The notes beneath the pieces were generated by a model. The model did not search any database and was not told the origin of the DNA. It saw only the letters and a program-made list of their open reading frames with translations. The translations under genes and the position numbers were made by a program. This document shows positions 6,849-15,800 of a stretch of 27,841 nt of DNA, piece by piece. Position 1 is the stretch's first letter, and each line of letters starts with the position of its first letter. Source of the DNA: a virus; IMG/VR virus record IMGVR_UViG_3300032240_001134, positions 1 through 27,841 of that record, one strand, 5' to 3'.

Positions 6849-7673
6849 ATGCAAAAAATCTCAACATATTTATATCCAAATAGAATTGAACTATTAGCTG
6901 ATCTGGCAGGCTTTACTACGGAGTATACCAACGTGTATCAAAGAACAGTGAAAATATATAACGGGATTGATAATATCATTGAATTTGATATTAAAAATGC
7001 TGATCAAAAAAGAATAGAGACCAGAACTGGGCAGAGTCCTGTTATAACTCAAATTGAATTAAATCTTATGGATGCTAGTGGTAATGCCCTACCAAACAGT
7101 CCATATACTATAACACCTACAACACTTAAAGGCATTGCTACTGCTACTATACCACAAGAAGATTTAGATGGGTTACAACCTCAATTTTTAAAATATAGTG
7201 TAACTGCTCTTAAAGACAGCAATGATGTGATATTATATGGAGACAGTAGATTTGGTGCTGTCGGTAGAATTGAACTAGTTGGTGATGCAATGCCAACCTT
7301 TAAGGATCCAATTATATACGATACGTATACTGGAGAAATTGATTTAAATGGTAATGTTATAAATCATTTCAGTGCAATGCCTACTAAATTTTACGAAGCA
7401 GTAGCTACAGAACTTGTTGACGTTAGCGTTTATGTTACCGGATTTATTGGCACAATTTGGCTTCAAGGAACTAGAAAAGATACTATTAATACTGAAGCAT
7501 TTAAAAATGCAACACGCATTCAATCTACAACATTATCTGTTGCAACAACAACAACGGTTGAATTTAATAACATTGATGTATCCGAATTAAGTTATCTTCG
7601 AGTAAGTTTCCAAGGAAATAATCCACTTACTCCAACCGGAACAGTTGACAAAGTTGAATTAGATCCGCTATAA
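6849..7673 (+). CDS. Probable virion structural protein (274 aa)
   Basis: A 274-aa protein built mainly of beta strands. The N-terminal block (ISTYLYPNRIELLADLAGFTTEY, then RTVKIYNGIDNIIEFDIKNADQKR) has the look of an Ig-like N-terminal domain of baseplate or fibre proteins, such as BppU_N. I remember near-identical N-termini from proteins labelled virion structural in marine T4-like phages. The middle (YTGEIDLNGNVINHFSAMPTKFYEAVA) and the C-terminal part (VYVTGFIGTIWLQGT ... VSELSYLRVSFQGN) are also beta-sandwich-like. A late promoter sits directly upstream, consistent with a structural role. Which part of the virion it forms cannot be told from sequence. Its last codons contain the -35 box of the primase promoter. 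Confidence 0.8.
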   Translation: MQKISTYLYPNRIELLADLAGFTTEYTNVYQRTVKIYNGIDNIIEFDIKNADQKRIETRTGQSPVITQIELNLMDASGNALPNSPYTITPTTLKGIATATIPQEDLDGLQPQFLKYSVTALKDSNDVILYGDSRFGAVGRIELVGDAMPTFKDPIIYDTYTGEIDLNGNVINHFSAMPTKFYEAVATELVDVSVYVTGFIGTIWLQGTRKDTINTEAFKNATRIQSTTLSVATTTTVEFNNIDVSELSYLRVSFQGNNPLTPTGTVDKVELDPL

Positions 7674-7674
7674 T
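7645..7674 (+). promoter_or_regulatory. Consensus sigma70 promoter TTGACA-18-TATAAT before primase
   Basis: TTGACA (7645-7650) and TATAAT (7669-7674) are both perfect, separated by 18 bases, and lie inside or across the end of the structural gene. The ATG of gp61 is at 7680, only five bases after the -10 box, so transcription should start at or next to the ATG. Confidence 0.8.
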
Positions 7675-7679
7675 AAGGC

Positions 7680-8681
7680 ATGAGCCTAATAGCGGATACA
7701 CTACTCTCTTATCTACCGTTAAAACGAAAAACTACTCCTAGTGGTTGGATTAGTTTTAATGCTCCATGCTGTGGAGATAAAAGACAGCGCGGTGGGTTCA
7801 TTGTCAATGCAGGCGAAGCAGTAAGCTATCATTGTTTTAACTGTCAATTTAAAGCAAGCTGGCAACCAGGCAGAACAATCAGTCAAAAGATGAACAAGCT
7901 CATGCGCTTGCTCAATATTCCTGACGATTCTATTAATCAATTACGATTAGAAGCACTACGGTTAAACGACACATCGACAACTGAAATTCGTAGCATCATT
8001 CCTAAGTTTGAAACAAGGGCGTTGCCAATAGATTCTATTAGTTTTGAAGAATTAAACACATTCTTAAAACTCCCAGACGGAGATTACGCAGTTCCAACAA
8101 AGTTTACTGAAGCATACGCATACTTGATTGATAGAAAAATCGATCCGTGGAGTTATCCATTCTATTGGTGTCCTAGAACAGGATTTAATAATAGACTTAT
8201 CATTCCGTTTTTATACAAAGGTGAAATTGTAGGTTGGACTGCCCGTGCTTTTAGTGATGCTAAACCTAAGTATCTAAGCGAACAACAACCTGGATATGTG
8301 TTCAATCTAGATGCACAACACGATAATAGACAATTCGCAATTATCTGTGAGGGGCCTTTCGATGCGCTAAGTATTGACGGGTGTGCGTTACTTGGTGCAG
8401 AAATTAAAGACAGTCAGAATTGGCTACTTAAACAGCTAGGCAAAGAAATTATATTGGTTCCGGATAGAGATCACGAAGGCCCTAAAACAGTAGAACAAGC
8501 AATTGAATTTGGGTGGAGTGTTAGTATGCCTGACTGGCCCAAAGGTGTTAAAGATGTAAACGATGCCCTGTGTAAGCTAGGCAAGCTGGCAACATTATGG
8601 CTAATTATATCAGCGAAAGAATCCAACAGTCTTAAAATACAATTGAGAGCAAAAAAATGGTTCAAAGAATACTTAACATAA
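7680..8681 (+). CDS. 61: DNA primase (T4 gp61-like)
   Basis: gp61 makes the RNA primers for lagging-strand synthesis and works with gp41 helicase as the primosome. The 333 aa match T4 gp61 (342 aa). An N-terminal zinc-binding part carries CCGD (C30, C31) and YHCFNC (H51, C52, C55). The TOPRIM part has IICEGPFDALS (E224 as the acidic residue), VPDRDHEG (261-267, the DxD) and KDVNDA (291-296). ATG 7680 follows AAGG only three bases upstream, too close for a normal Shine-Dalgarno, in line with a leaderless message from the promoter above. The 3' end overlaps the following 38-aa gene by 25 bases. Confidence 0.95.
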   Translation: MSLIADTLLSYLPLKRKTTPSGWISFNAPCCGDKRQRGGFIVNAGEAVSYHCFNCQFKASWQPGRTISQKMNKLMRLLNIPDDSINQLRLEALRLNDTSTTEIRSIIPKFETRALPIDSISFEELNTFLKLPDGDYAVPTKFTEAYAYLIDRKIDPWSYPFYWCPRTGFNNRLIIPFLYKGEIVGWTARAFSDAKPKYLSEQQPGYVFNLDAQHDNRQFAIICEGPFDALSIDGCALLGAEIKDSQNWLLKQLGKEIILVPDRDHEGPKTVEQAIEFGWSVSMPDWPKGVKDVNDALCKLGKLATLWLIISAKESNSLKIQLRAKKWFKEYLT

Positions 8682-8773
8682 TTTTATATCCCTTGCACAA
8701 GTGGCAAGAACGCCGAGCATTTAAAAAACGTTTGGAAGAATTGCGGAAACGTGATCCTTTTATTTACAAATGA
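8657..8773 (+). CDS. Small basic protein (38 aa) between gp61 and carbamoyltransferase
   Basis: A short ORF with a hydrophobic N-terminal helix (MVQRILNIILYPLHKW) and a strongly basic, charged helix (ERRAFKKRLEELRKRDPF). It starts inside the end of gp61 and its TGA overlaps the ATG of the carbamoyltransferase (ATGA). I remember a very similar small protein ending in RKRDPFIYK in aquatic T4-like phages, which favours a real gene. The composition suggests a membrane-anchored, cytoplasm-facing basic peptide. Function unknown. Confidence 0.7.
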   Translation: MVQRILNIILYPLHKWQERRAFKKRLEELRKRDPFIYK

Positions 8774-9729
8774 TTAGTTGGGGGATAAACGCTCTTAACC
8801 ACGGCAGTAGTGTTGCTGTGTTTAAAGATGGCAAATATATCAACAATGTAATATCTACCAATGACAACTTATCTCCGGAGATGTATAAAAATTTTCTTGA
8901 GTATCATGGAACACCTGATAGGATATTTTGGTATGAACGCCCTTGGGTTAAGAAAGCGAGGCAAATACGTGCAGGACAATATAATACTGCATTTAGATTA
9001 GATAATCTTCCAAGTATTAATCTTAAGAAATGGGGACTAGGATATGCACCAATTACTTATACACCGCATCATGCTAGCCATGCAGCCGCAGGCTACTATA
9101 CCAGTCCTTTTAATCATTGTGCTGTTGTAGTACTTGATGCAATAGGCGAGTTTGAATCAGCATCAATTTGGAACTGCATACACGGTGAAATGACCAAAGT
9201 ATGGTCAAGGAGTTATCCACATAGCTTGGGATTATTCTATAGTGCTTTTACTCAGTTTGTAGGATTAACTCCAATCAAAGATGAATACTTGCTACAAAAG
9301 ATGGCTGAGCAAGGCGATCCAGATCGGTTCCTGCGATACATTAGAACTTATTTTCACCCCAATAAAGTTTTAGATTTAAACACAAACTTCCATCGAGGAG
9401 TGTTGCATTGGGATAATAATCAATTAACTACACTACAAGAACAATGCGATTTGGCCGCGGCAGTACAACAAGTATTTGAGGAACAGATAGAACTAGTAAT
9501 GACCACTGCCAGATTATACACCAATTCTGATTGTTTAGTTTACATGGGCGGTTGTGCTATGAACAGTACCGCTAATAAGAAGTATGTAGAACCTATGTTT
9601 AAGTATCGTTGGAGTTTGCCAAACCCCGGAGATCCTAGCAGTAGCATAGGTGCTGTTACATATCATACTAAAAATAGAGTTTGGAGGGACGACTGGGCTC
9701 CCGTCAAACATATTGCAATTAATGTTTAA
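8770..9729 (+). CDS. Carbamoyltransferase of the NodU/TobZ/HypF-like family, N-terminal ASKHA part only
   Basis: The family transfers a carbamoyl group from carbamoyl phosphate, via carbamoyl-AMP, to a hydroxyl or amine on a small molecule. Motifs visible are the HHxxH-type site TPHHASHAAAG (H100, H101, H104), VVLDAIGEFES (D123), the helical segment with LGLFYSAFTQFVG, and MGGCAMN (259-265). Length is 319 aa; full NodU/TobZ enzymes are about 550-600 aa and carry a C-terminal carbamoyl-adenylate domain that is absent here. Such short forms occur in T4-like marine phages. In a phage the substrate could be a modified DNA base or sugar, which is inference. It lies between primase and helicase, coupled to the 38-aa gene by ATGA. 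Confidence 0.85.
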   Translation: MISWGINALNHGSSVAVFKDGKYINNVISTNDNLSPEMYKNFLEYHGTPDRIFWYERPWVKKARQIRAGQYNTAFRLDNLPSINLKKWGLGYAPITYTPHHASHAAAGYYTSPFNHCAVVVLDAIGEFESASIWNCIHGEMTKVWSRSYPHSLGLFYSAFTQFVGLTPIKDEYLLQKMAEQGDPDRFLRYIRTYFHPNKVLDLNTNFHRGVLHWDNNQLTTLQEQCDLAAAVQQVFEEQIELVMTTARLYTNSDCLVYMGGCAMNSTANKKYVEPMFKYRWSLPNPGDPSSSIGAVTYHTKNRVWRDDWAPVKHIAINV

Positions 9730-9741
9730 CTAATATATAAT
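9713..9741 (+). promoter_or_regulatory. Sigma70 promoter TTGCAA-17-TATAAT before gp41
   Basis: TATAAT at 9736-9741 is perfect; TTGCAA at 9713-9718 matches four of six -35 positions; the spacer is 17. The gp41 ATG is at 9748, seven bases after the end of the -10 box, so the transcript is predicted to begin at the start codon. Confidence 0.65.
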
Positions 9742-9747
9742 TAAAAA

Positions 9748-11175
9748 ATGAAACAAAATACAGACTACGGATTTGAAATACAAAAATTGTACTTAGAGAT
9801 GATGCTAGGCGATGCGGCAACATTTGCACGATGCCAAAGTATCTTTGATCACACATTGTTCGATCGAAAACTACAAACACCTGCAGAGTTTATTAACAAA
9901 TATGTGCAGGATCATAGCGTGATGCCTACACAAGATATTATTAATGCAGCCACTGGATCTGATTTTAAAATTGCCACTGATTTACGTGATGAACACTTTG
10001 ACTGGCTTATGAATGACTTTGAAACATTTATTAGACACAAAGGACTCGAAAGAGCCATCCTTGAGTCTGCAGACATGTTAGAAAAAGGGGAATATGGCAC
10101 AGTTGAAGAAAAGATTAAGAAAGCAGTTCAAGTTGGTCTAAACAAAGACATGGGCACTGACTATTGGCAAGATCCTAAGGGACGATTACTAAAGATTAAA
10201 GATAAAAACGGCCAAGTAACAACTGGGTGGAAAACCTTAGACGATAAGTTATTTGGTGGTATGAATCGAGGCGAACTTAATATATTTGCCGCAGGATCAG
10301 GTGGCGGCAAATCGTTATTCCTTGCTAATCTCGGCGTTAACTGGGCGCTACAAGGACTCAATGTAATTTATCTCACTTTTGAGCTTAGTGAAGAGCTAGT
10401 ATCAATGCGTATTGATTCAATGGTTACAGGTATCCCAAGTAGGGAAATTTTTAAAAGTATTGACGACGTTGAAATGAAGGTTAAGATGATTGGTAAGAAA
10501 TCAGGTAGCCTTCAAGTTAAGTACATGCCAAGTGGTAAAAATGCCAACGATATCAGAGCATACTTAAAAGAGTATGAAATTAAAATGGGGCATAAAACAG
10601 ATGTGTTGTTAGTTGATTACTTAGATTTGCTAATGCCAATTAGTCGTAAAATTAGTGCTGAAAATTTGTTTATTAAAGATAAGTTTGTATCAGAAGAATT
10701 GCGTAACCTGGCAATGGAGAAGAAATGTCTGTTTGTTACTGCGGCACAGTTAAATCGCGGCGCAGTCGAAGAAGTAGAGTTTGATCACAGTCATATCTCG
10801 GGTGGCTTGAGTAAGATTCAAACTGCGGATAATGTGTTTGGTATCTTTACAAGTCGTGCTATGCGTGAACGTGGGCGTTATCAAATTCAGCTAATGAAGA
10901 CACGTAGTTCAAGTGGTGTTGGCATGAAACTTGATTTAGATTTTAATGTAGATACACTACGTATTAGTGATCTAGACGAACTTGAAAGTACCGGAGGCAC
11001 ACCTAGTGCCGGTAGCAGTTTGCTAGCCAGTATTAAACAACGTCAAACTGTAGATCCTAATACAGGTGAAATAAATCCGTTAAGTGGTGCACCAGTTCCA
11101 AAAATTAAAGCCGAAGTGCCTAGTAGTAAACTAAGAGAATTACTTAATAATTTGCCAGGGGATGATTTAGTATAA
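9748..11175 (+). CDS. 41: Replicative DNA helicase (T4 gp41, DnaB-type)
   Basis: gp41 is the hexameric 5'-3' helicase of the T4 replisome and partner of gp61. The 475 aa match T4 gp41 (475 aa). Walker A is AGSGGGKS (182-189) with the RecA-type core. Walker B is VLLVDYLDLL with D290. ELSEELVSMRID resembles the DnaB 'SLEM' region, and an LNRGAVEE-like AQLNR stretch follows. The N-terminal domain (about 1-150) is helical as in DnaB. The C-terminus is an acidic, flexible tail. No Shine-Dalgarno is present before the ATG (ATAATTAAAAAATG). It stands 18 bases after the carbamoyltransferase, with its own promoter. Confidence 0.95.
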   Translation: MKQNTDYGFEIQKLYLEMMLGDAATFARCQSIFDHTLFDRKLQTPAEFINKYVQDHSVMPTQDIINAATGSDFKIATDLRDEHFDWLMNDFETFIRHKGLERAILESADMLEKGEYGTVEEKIKKAVQVGLNKDMGTDYWQDPKGRLLKIKDKNGQVTTGWKTLDDKLFGGMNRGELNIFAAGSGGGKSLFLANLGVNWALQGLNVIYLTFELSEELVSMRIDSMVTGIPSREIFKSIDDVEMKVKMIGKKSGSLQVKYMPSGKNANDIRAYLKEYEIKMGHKTDVLLVDYLDLLMPISRKISAENLFIKDKFVSEELRNLAMEKKCLFVTAAQLNRGAVEEVEFDHSHISGGLSKIQTADNVFGIFTSRAMRERGRYQIQLMKTRSSSGVGMKLDLDFNVDTLRISDLDELESTGGTPSAGSSLLASIKQRQTVDPNTGEINPLSGAPVPKIKAEVPSSKLRELLNNLPGDDLV

Positions 11176-11180
11176 TCTTG

Positions 11181-11214
11181 TTGTAATATCGTTTTTTAGG
11201 TGTTATAATAAATA
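11181..11214 (+). promoter_or_regulatory. Composite promoter region before the GNAT gene (sigma70-like and late octamer)
   Basis: TTGTAA (11181-11186) with TATAAT (11204-11209) is 17 bases apart. Overlapping it, AATAAATA (11207-11214) is one base off the T4 late consensus. Either would give a leader of roughly 20 bases before ATG 11240, which has GGAAG seven bases upstream. Dual early and late use is possible. Confidence 0.5.
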
Positions 11215-11239
11215 CGTATATAATACTTGGAAGCGAATC

Positions 11240-11680
11240 ATGGAATTACATCACATCAGAGATATCACACACCCCTTGGCAGGGATCATTAAAGATGATC
11301 CAGTACGCCCACACATCCCTATCGAACAACGCATTAACGAGGCTGCTGAAATTATGATCCTTAAAGCAGGAGAAGAAGTTTTAGCAGCCACTTGCCTACA
11401 ATGGTTAAGTGAAGTTCCTGAGGATGAGCAAGATTTGATCAATATGAATAAAGCTAAAGATGTGGCTGTATTTTATACCATTTGGAGTTACTCGCCAGGT
11501 GCAGGTGCTCGATTATTACAAGAGGCAGCTAACTGGATTAAAACAGAATATCCCGTAAAAAGTATCGTAACTCTAAGCCCACAAACAGAAATGGCTCGCA
11601 AGTTTCATTTAAAAAACGGTGCTCGAATTCGTAGAGAAAATCCTACCAGTGTTAATTACGAATACTATAGTAAGGAATAA
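11240..11680 (+). CDS. GNAT-like acetyltransferase-fold protein (146 aa)
   Basis: The order of elements resembles the GNAT N-acetyltransferase fold: AAEIMILKAGEEVLAATCLQ (beta strands), VAVFYTIWSYSPGAGARLLQEAANWIKTEYPVKSI (strand, then the acetyl-CoA loop GAGARLL and helix alpha3), then VTLSPQTEMARKFHLKNGA, the usual strand and C-terminal helix with 'FHLKNGA' like 'FYEKNGF'. The classical Q/RxxGxG/A motif is seen only as SPGAGARL, so activity is uncertain. Proteins like this occur near late genes of T4-like cyanophages. It starts the late cassette and stops two bases before the first fibre gene, so it may modify a virion or host protein, which is inference. Confidence 0.7.
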   Translation: MELHHIRDITHPLAGIIKDDPVRPHIPIEQRINEAAEIMILKAGEEVLAATCLQWLSEVPEDEQDLINMNKAKDVAVFYTIWSYSPGAGARLLQEAANWIKTEYPVKSIVTLSPQTEMARKFHLKNGARIRRENPTSVNYEYYSKE

Positions 11681-11682
11681 CA

Positions 11683-12531
11683 ATGGGTCTTGCAACTAAA
11701 AGCCTTGTAACTAAAAATATTATTAGTAAAGATAACACACCTTCTATAGTTACTACTAATCTTCAGGCACATTTAGATGCTAGCATATCATATCCCGGGT
11801 CAACTATTTGGCCTGATGTATCAGGCAATAGCAACAGTTTCACTCTTAAAAAAGGACAAACTACCAGTAGCAGTACTGCTGTCGGGCCAACGTATCAATT
11901 TTCAAATAAAAATTACGGATTCTATTTTCGTCCAGACGGAACTTACAGTGATGCAGTAAACGACGGACAATGGCTCAGCGGCCCTACTAGTGTATTACAG
12001 ACCTATACCAGCGGTACCATCGATTGTTGGTTAAAAACACAGGCCAAGACTAGAGCAGTTGATTTTAGAGACAGTAGCGTAACTACTGCACATTGTATTA
12101 CTGCTAGGCAGCGCGATGGAAATTATAGTTATGGTGTTTTTAGCATAGGTGCTTATTGTGACAGTGCAGGACAACCACAACCAGGAGTTGCTGGGCGACT
12201 TTATTGGCATGGTCAAAATAGCGTAGTACAGGCGTTATCAACAGCTACGCTTACAGATAATACTGTATATCATATTGCAGTTACTTGGAGCGGATCTAAT
12301 TGCAAGTTTTACATAAATGGCACACTAGACAGTACTACTAGCGGCAATTACAGTATTCCTGCTGATAGCGGAGGAGCACCAACATATGGTCCAACCATTG
12401 GCGTATGGCCTGCTAGTAATTTTAACATACATCAGTTTAGTGGTGTTATCTATGCTGTTAAAATGTATAATGCACAACTGTCTGACACTCAAGTACTACA
12501 AAACTATAACGCATTAAAATATAGATTCTAA
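11683..12531 (+). CDS. LamG/concanavalin-like tail fibre protein (282 aa)
   Basis: The N-terminus MGLATKSLVTKNIIS is the short motif shared with four later fibre-like genes. From about residue 25 a LamG-like (ConA-like jelly-roll) domain is seen: LQAHLDASISYPGS, IWPDVSGN, GTIDCWLKT, YHIAVTWSGSNCKFYINGTLD, and the typical terminal FSGVIYAVKMYNAQLSDTQVLQNY. Such domains bind surface glycans. Ser, Thr and Asn are common and Cys is rare, as in secreted or virion proteins. It follows the GNAT gene by two bases and is read from the same late transcript. Probably a fibre tip or short adhesin. Confidence 0.8.
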   Translation: MGLATKSLVTKNIISKDNTPSIVTTNLQAHLDASISYPGSTIWPDVSGNSNSFTLKKGQTTSSSTAVGPTYQFSNKNYGFYFRPDGTYSDAVNDGQWLSGPTSVLQTYTSGTIDCWLKTQAKTRAVDFRDSSVTTAHCITARQRDGNYSYGVFSIGAYCDSAGQPQPGVAGRLYWHGQNSVVQALSTATLTDNTVYHIAVTWSGSNCKFYINGTLDSTTSGNYSIPADSGGAPTYGPTIGVWPASNFNIHQFSGVIYAVKMYNAQLSDTQVLQNYNALKYRF

Positions 12532-12535
12532 TACC

Positions 12536-12543
12536 TATAAATA
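12536..12543 (+). promoter_or_regulatory. Perfect T4 late promoter TATAAATA
   Basis: TATAAATA lies four bases after the stop of the LamG gene. The next ATG is at 12548, so the expected start point (six bases after the octamer) falls on or just past the ATG. It may drive a leaderless message of the 86-aa gene, or mainly the 1362-aa adhesin. Confidence 0.7.
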
Positions 12544-12547
12544 TTTG

Positions 12548-12808
12548 ATGCCACCCGGTGTCTTCTATTTGCCAGAACTATACGACTTTGAGCACTTTGC
12601 AACTGCTCCGTGGCCTCATATTCACCACAACTGGCAGTCTGACTGGGTAGATAGTGTAGATCATCTTGAAACTTGGTTAAATCGTTATGTGGGGCCGCAT
12701 TGGGCTAGCTGGGCATACGCACAACAACAAAATCAAGAATACTGGCAGGCCTGCATAGCATTTAAGTGGGCTAAACATAAAACCTTATTTTTACTAACTT
12801 GGACCTAA
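12548..12808 (+). CDS. Tryptophan-rich small protein (86 aa)
   Basis: Unknown, but unusual: nine Trp among 86 residues, with many His and Tyr (APWPHIHHNWQSDW, VGPHWASWAYAQQQ, KWAK, TLFLLTWT). ATG 12548 is chosen over the in-frame TTG at 12545. No Shine-Dalgarno is present and a late promoter ends four bases upstream. It lies between the LamG fibre gene and the adhesin. A fibre-assembly helper is a guess from position. Confidence 0.6.
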   Translation: MPPGVFYLPELYDFEHFATAPWPHIHHNWQSDWVDSVDHLETWLNRYVGPHWASWAYAQQQNQEYWQACIAFKWAKHKTLFLLTWT

Positions 12809-12835
12809 CTAAATATACAACAGCTAAAAAGTGCT

Positions 12836-12843
12836 AATAAATA
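12836..12843 (+). promoter_or_regulatory. T4-type late promoter AATAAATA before the adhesin
   Basis: AATAAATA with the extension TACTAT. The same 12-base string (TAAATATACTAT) is found before the gene at 17141. Here the ATG at 12848 follows four bases after the octamer, with no Shine-Dalgarno. Confidence 0.6.
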
Positions 12844-12847
12844 TACT

Positions 12848-15800
12848 ATGGGTTCAACATATTCAAACATTGCAATTAAAAGTATTGCATCATCAAATTC
12901 GTCAGTAAGTGTTCCAACAGTGAGTACAGTTGCCTTGACTAGTTCTATAGGAGCACTTAATAATACATTAAACACCAATGACATTGTTTATGCCACTGTT
13001 ACATTTTCAGAAGCGGTTGAAATTACAGGTGTTGTAGGTTCTACGCCGTTATTAACACTAACAATTGGTGTAAGTCCAGTAAGTGCTACGTACTATAGCG
13101 GCTCTAGGACTACTCAGATTGTATTTGCCTATACAATTTTATCTGGACAAAATGATGCTAATGGTATTAGCATTGGTGCAAATTCAATAACATTCAATGG
13201 CGGAAGCATTAAAAGTTTATCCGGAGTTACAGCAACTATAACCCATAGTGCTGTTACAGATAATCCTACTTACTTAGTTGATACTACTTCTCCAACAATT
13301 TCTAGTATCGGTATCACATCAATAACGGGCATATCAAATGGCTATGGAAATGCCGGCGACATTGTTAATGCAACCGTGGTATTTACTAAAAATATTACTG
13401 TTACCGGATCTCCTACACTAGCACTAAACATTGGCGGTACTAGTGTAATATCAGCATATAGTTCTGGATCTGGCACATCATCACTGGTATTTACGTATAC
13501 AATTTTATCCGGGCAAAATGATTCTAATGGTATTAGTATTGATGCTAACAGCGTAAGTTTAAATGGCGGCACACTTGTAGATTCGGTAGGAAATACAGCC
13601 ACTATTACTCATTCAGCAGTTACCGACAACGCCAGTTATAAAGTTGATACCTTACAACCTTACGTAACCAACGTTGCATTAACAGGTGCATCTGGTTCTC
13701 AAAATAATTTATTAAATGCCGGTGATATTGTAACAGCTAGCGTTACATTTTCTGAAATTGTAACGGTTACAGGGTCACCTTATATTGCTATTATTATAGG
13801 AGCAAGTGCTGTTAATGCTGGATATTCTAGTGGATCAAATTCTACTACTCTTACTTTTACGTATACAATATTATCGGGACAAACTGACGTAAACGGTATT
13901 AGTATTAATGCTAGCAGTATAAGTTTAAATGGTGGCTCTATTACAGATCTTGCTGGGAATCCAGCAACAACAACACATTCAGCAGTTACTGATAATTCAA
14001 CGTATCAAGTAGATACAACTAGTCCAACTGTTAGTTCAGTAGCATTTGGTACAACTTCTGGAACTCTTAACAGTATATTAAATACAGGTGATACTGTTCA
14101 AATTAATGTGGTATTTACTGAAACAGTAACAGTCTCCAGCGGGACTCCTTATATTGCTATTACTATAGGAGCAAGTGCTGTTAATGCTGGTTACATTTCT
14201 GGTAGTGGAACTTCTCAGCTAGTATTTCAATATACTATTTTAGCAGGACAAAATGATTCTAATGGTATTAGCATAGCGGCTAATTCTCTTGCCAGCAATG
14301 GCGCAACTATTGTTGATCTTGCCGGTAATACAGCAGTGTTGACTCATAATGCAGTAACAGATAATGCAAGTTATGTAGTAGATACAAGTGCTTCTACTCC
14401 TACATTAACTTCGGGATCGTTTACTACACTCGACAATGCTACAGTAACAATGCAAGAAGCTGGGACCGTTTATCTTGTTAATACCAGTGTATCAGTGACT
14501 AACGAAGCCAGTGTACTTGCTGCCGCTGATGCAAACTGGAATAGTGTAACTGTACTAGCTAATACTGCTACCAGTCTTCCGTTAACTGGCTTAAATAGCG
14601 GAACATATAGAGCCTGGGGCGTTGATTTAGCTGGAAATTTTAGTACTGGTGCTCCTAGTGCAAATAGCATAACTGTTAGTAACACAATTATACCAGTAGC
14701 AGGATCTTATACTCCGCAACTTGGCGCAACAGGAGTGCTTGTAACTAGTACAATTCAAATTACTTTTCAGACACCCATTCAACGGGGAACTGGAAATATT
14801 GAACTAAGAGTTGGATCAAGTACTGGTCTGTTGATAGAAAGTTTTATAGCAGCGTCGTCAAATCGAATAGCAATATCAGGAGTAACATTTACACTTTCTC
14901 CTACATCTTCTCTTAGTTATTATTCAACGTACTTTGTAGTATTCCCAAGCGGTTGTATTCAGTCTACTACTAGCGGAAACTGGGCAGGAACATCGAGTTA
15001 TTTTTTTACAACAGCGATAGCTACTGGAGCACCAGCAGGAAGATGGTTAGTTGCCGGCTCAAATGGTAACATTCTTTCTTCAAGCGATAACGGTGTTACA
15101 TGGAATTTTGTTGGATCTGCCGGCAACTGGTTAAATGGCGTAATTACCGGCGCAGCTATAGCAGGTGGAGTTATAGTTATAGTAGGAAACAACAGTGGTA
15201 ACACGACAACTACTTCCTTTTCTTATACTGGAGATTTTTTAAATTGGAATGCGGTTAATCTACTTCAAAGTGCTGAATATACTAGTGTAGCCTACGGAAA
15301 CGGAGTTTGGGCAATGGCAAGTCAAACTGGGCAAATTGTTATTTTATCAAGTTTTACCGGTTCAACAGCAACCACCAATGGAAGCGGTTATAATAACGTT
15401 GGATTTTGCGAAGCTAGCCAATACTTTTTCCTACAAACCACTAATGGTATATTCAGATTTACTGGGGTAGATGCCCCCAGCCTTGTTCAGGTATACACAG
15501 CATCAAACGTACTAACGTATGCTGTAGGTGGCCCAGGAATACGCAACAACACAATTATGTTTGCGCTACAATACGGAATTCTTAGAAGCGCAGACGGTGG
15601 CGCAACTTGGACGTTGATTACTACACCTGTAACAATTTCGGGTAGTGCAGATTGTCGGGGAGTAGCGTGGGTCACTGGAACCGTATGGATTGCTATAATA
15701 TATTCAAGTGCAGCCAGTACTAACTATTGTTATAGTTCTGACGACGGCGCAACATGGTCAATTCTAAGCGGAGGCCCTAATATTAGTTGGTGGTCGTGTG

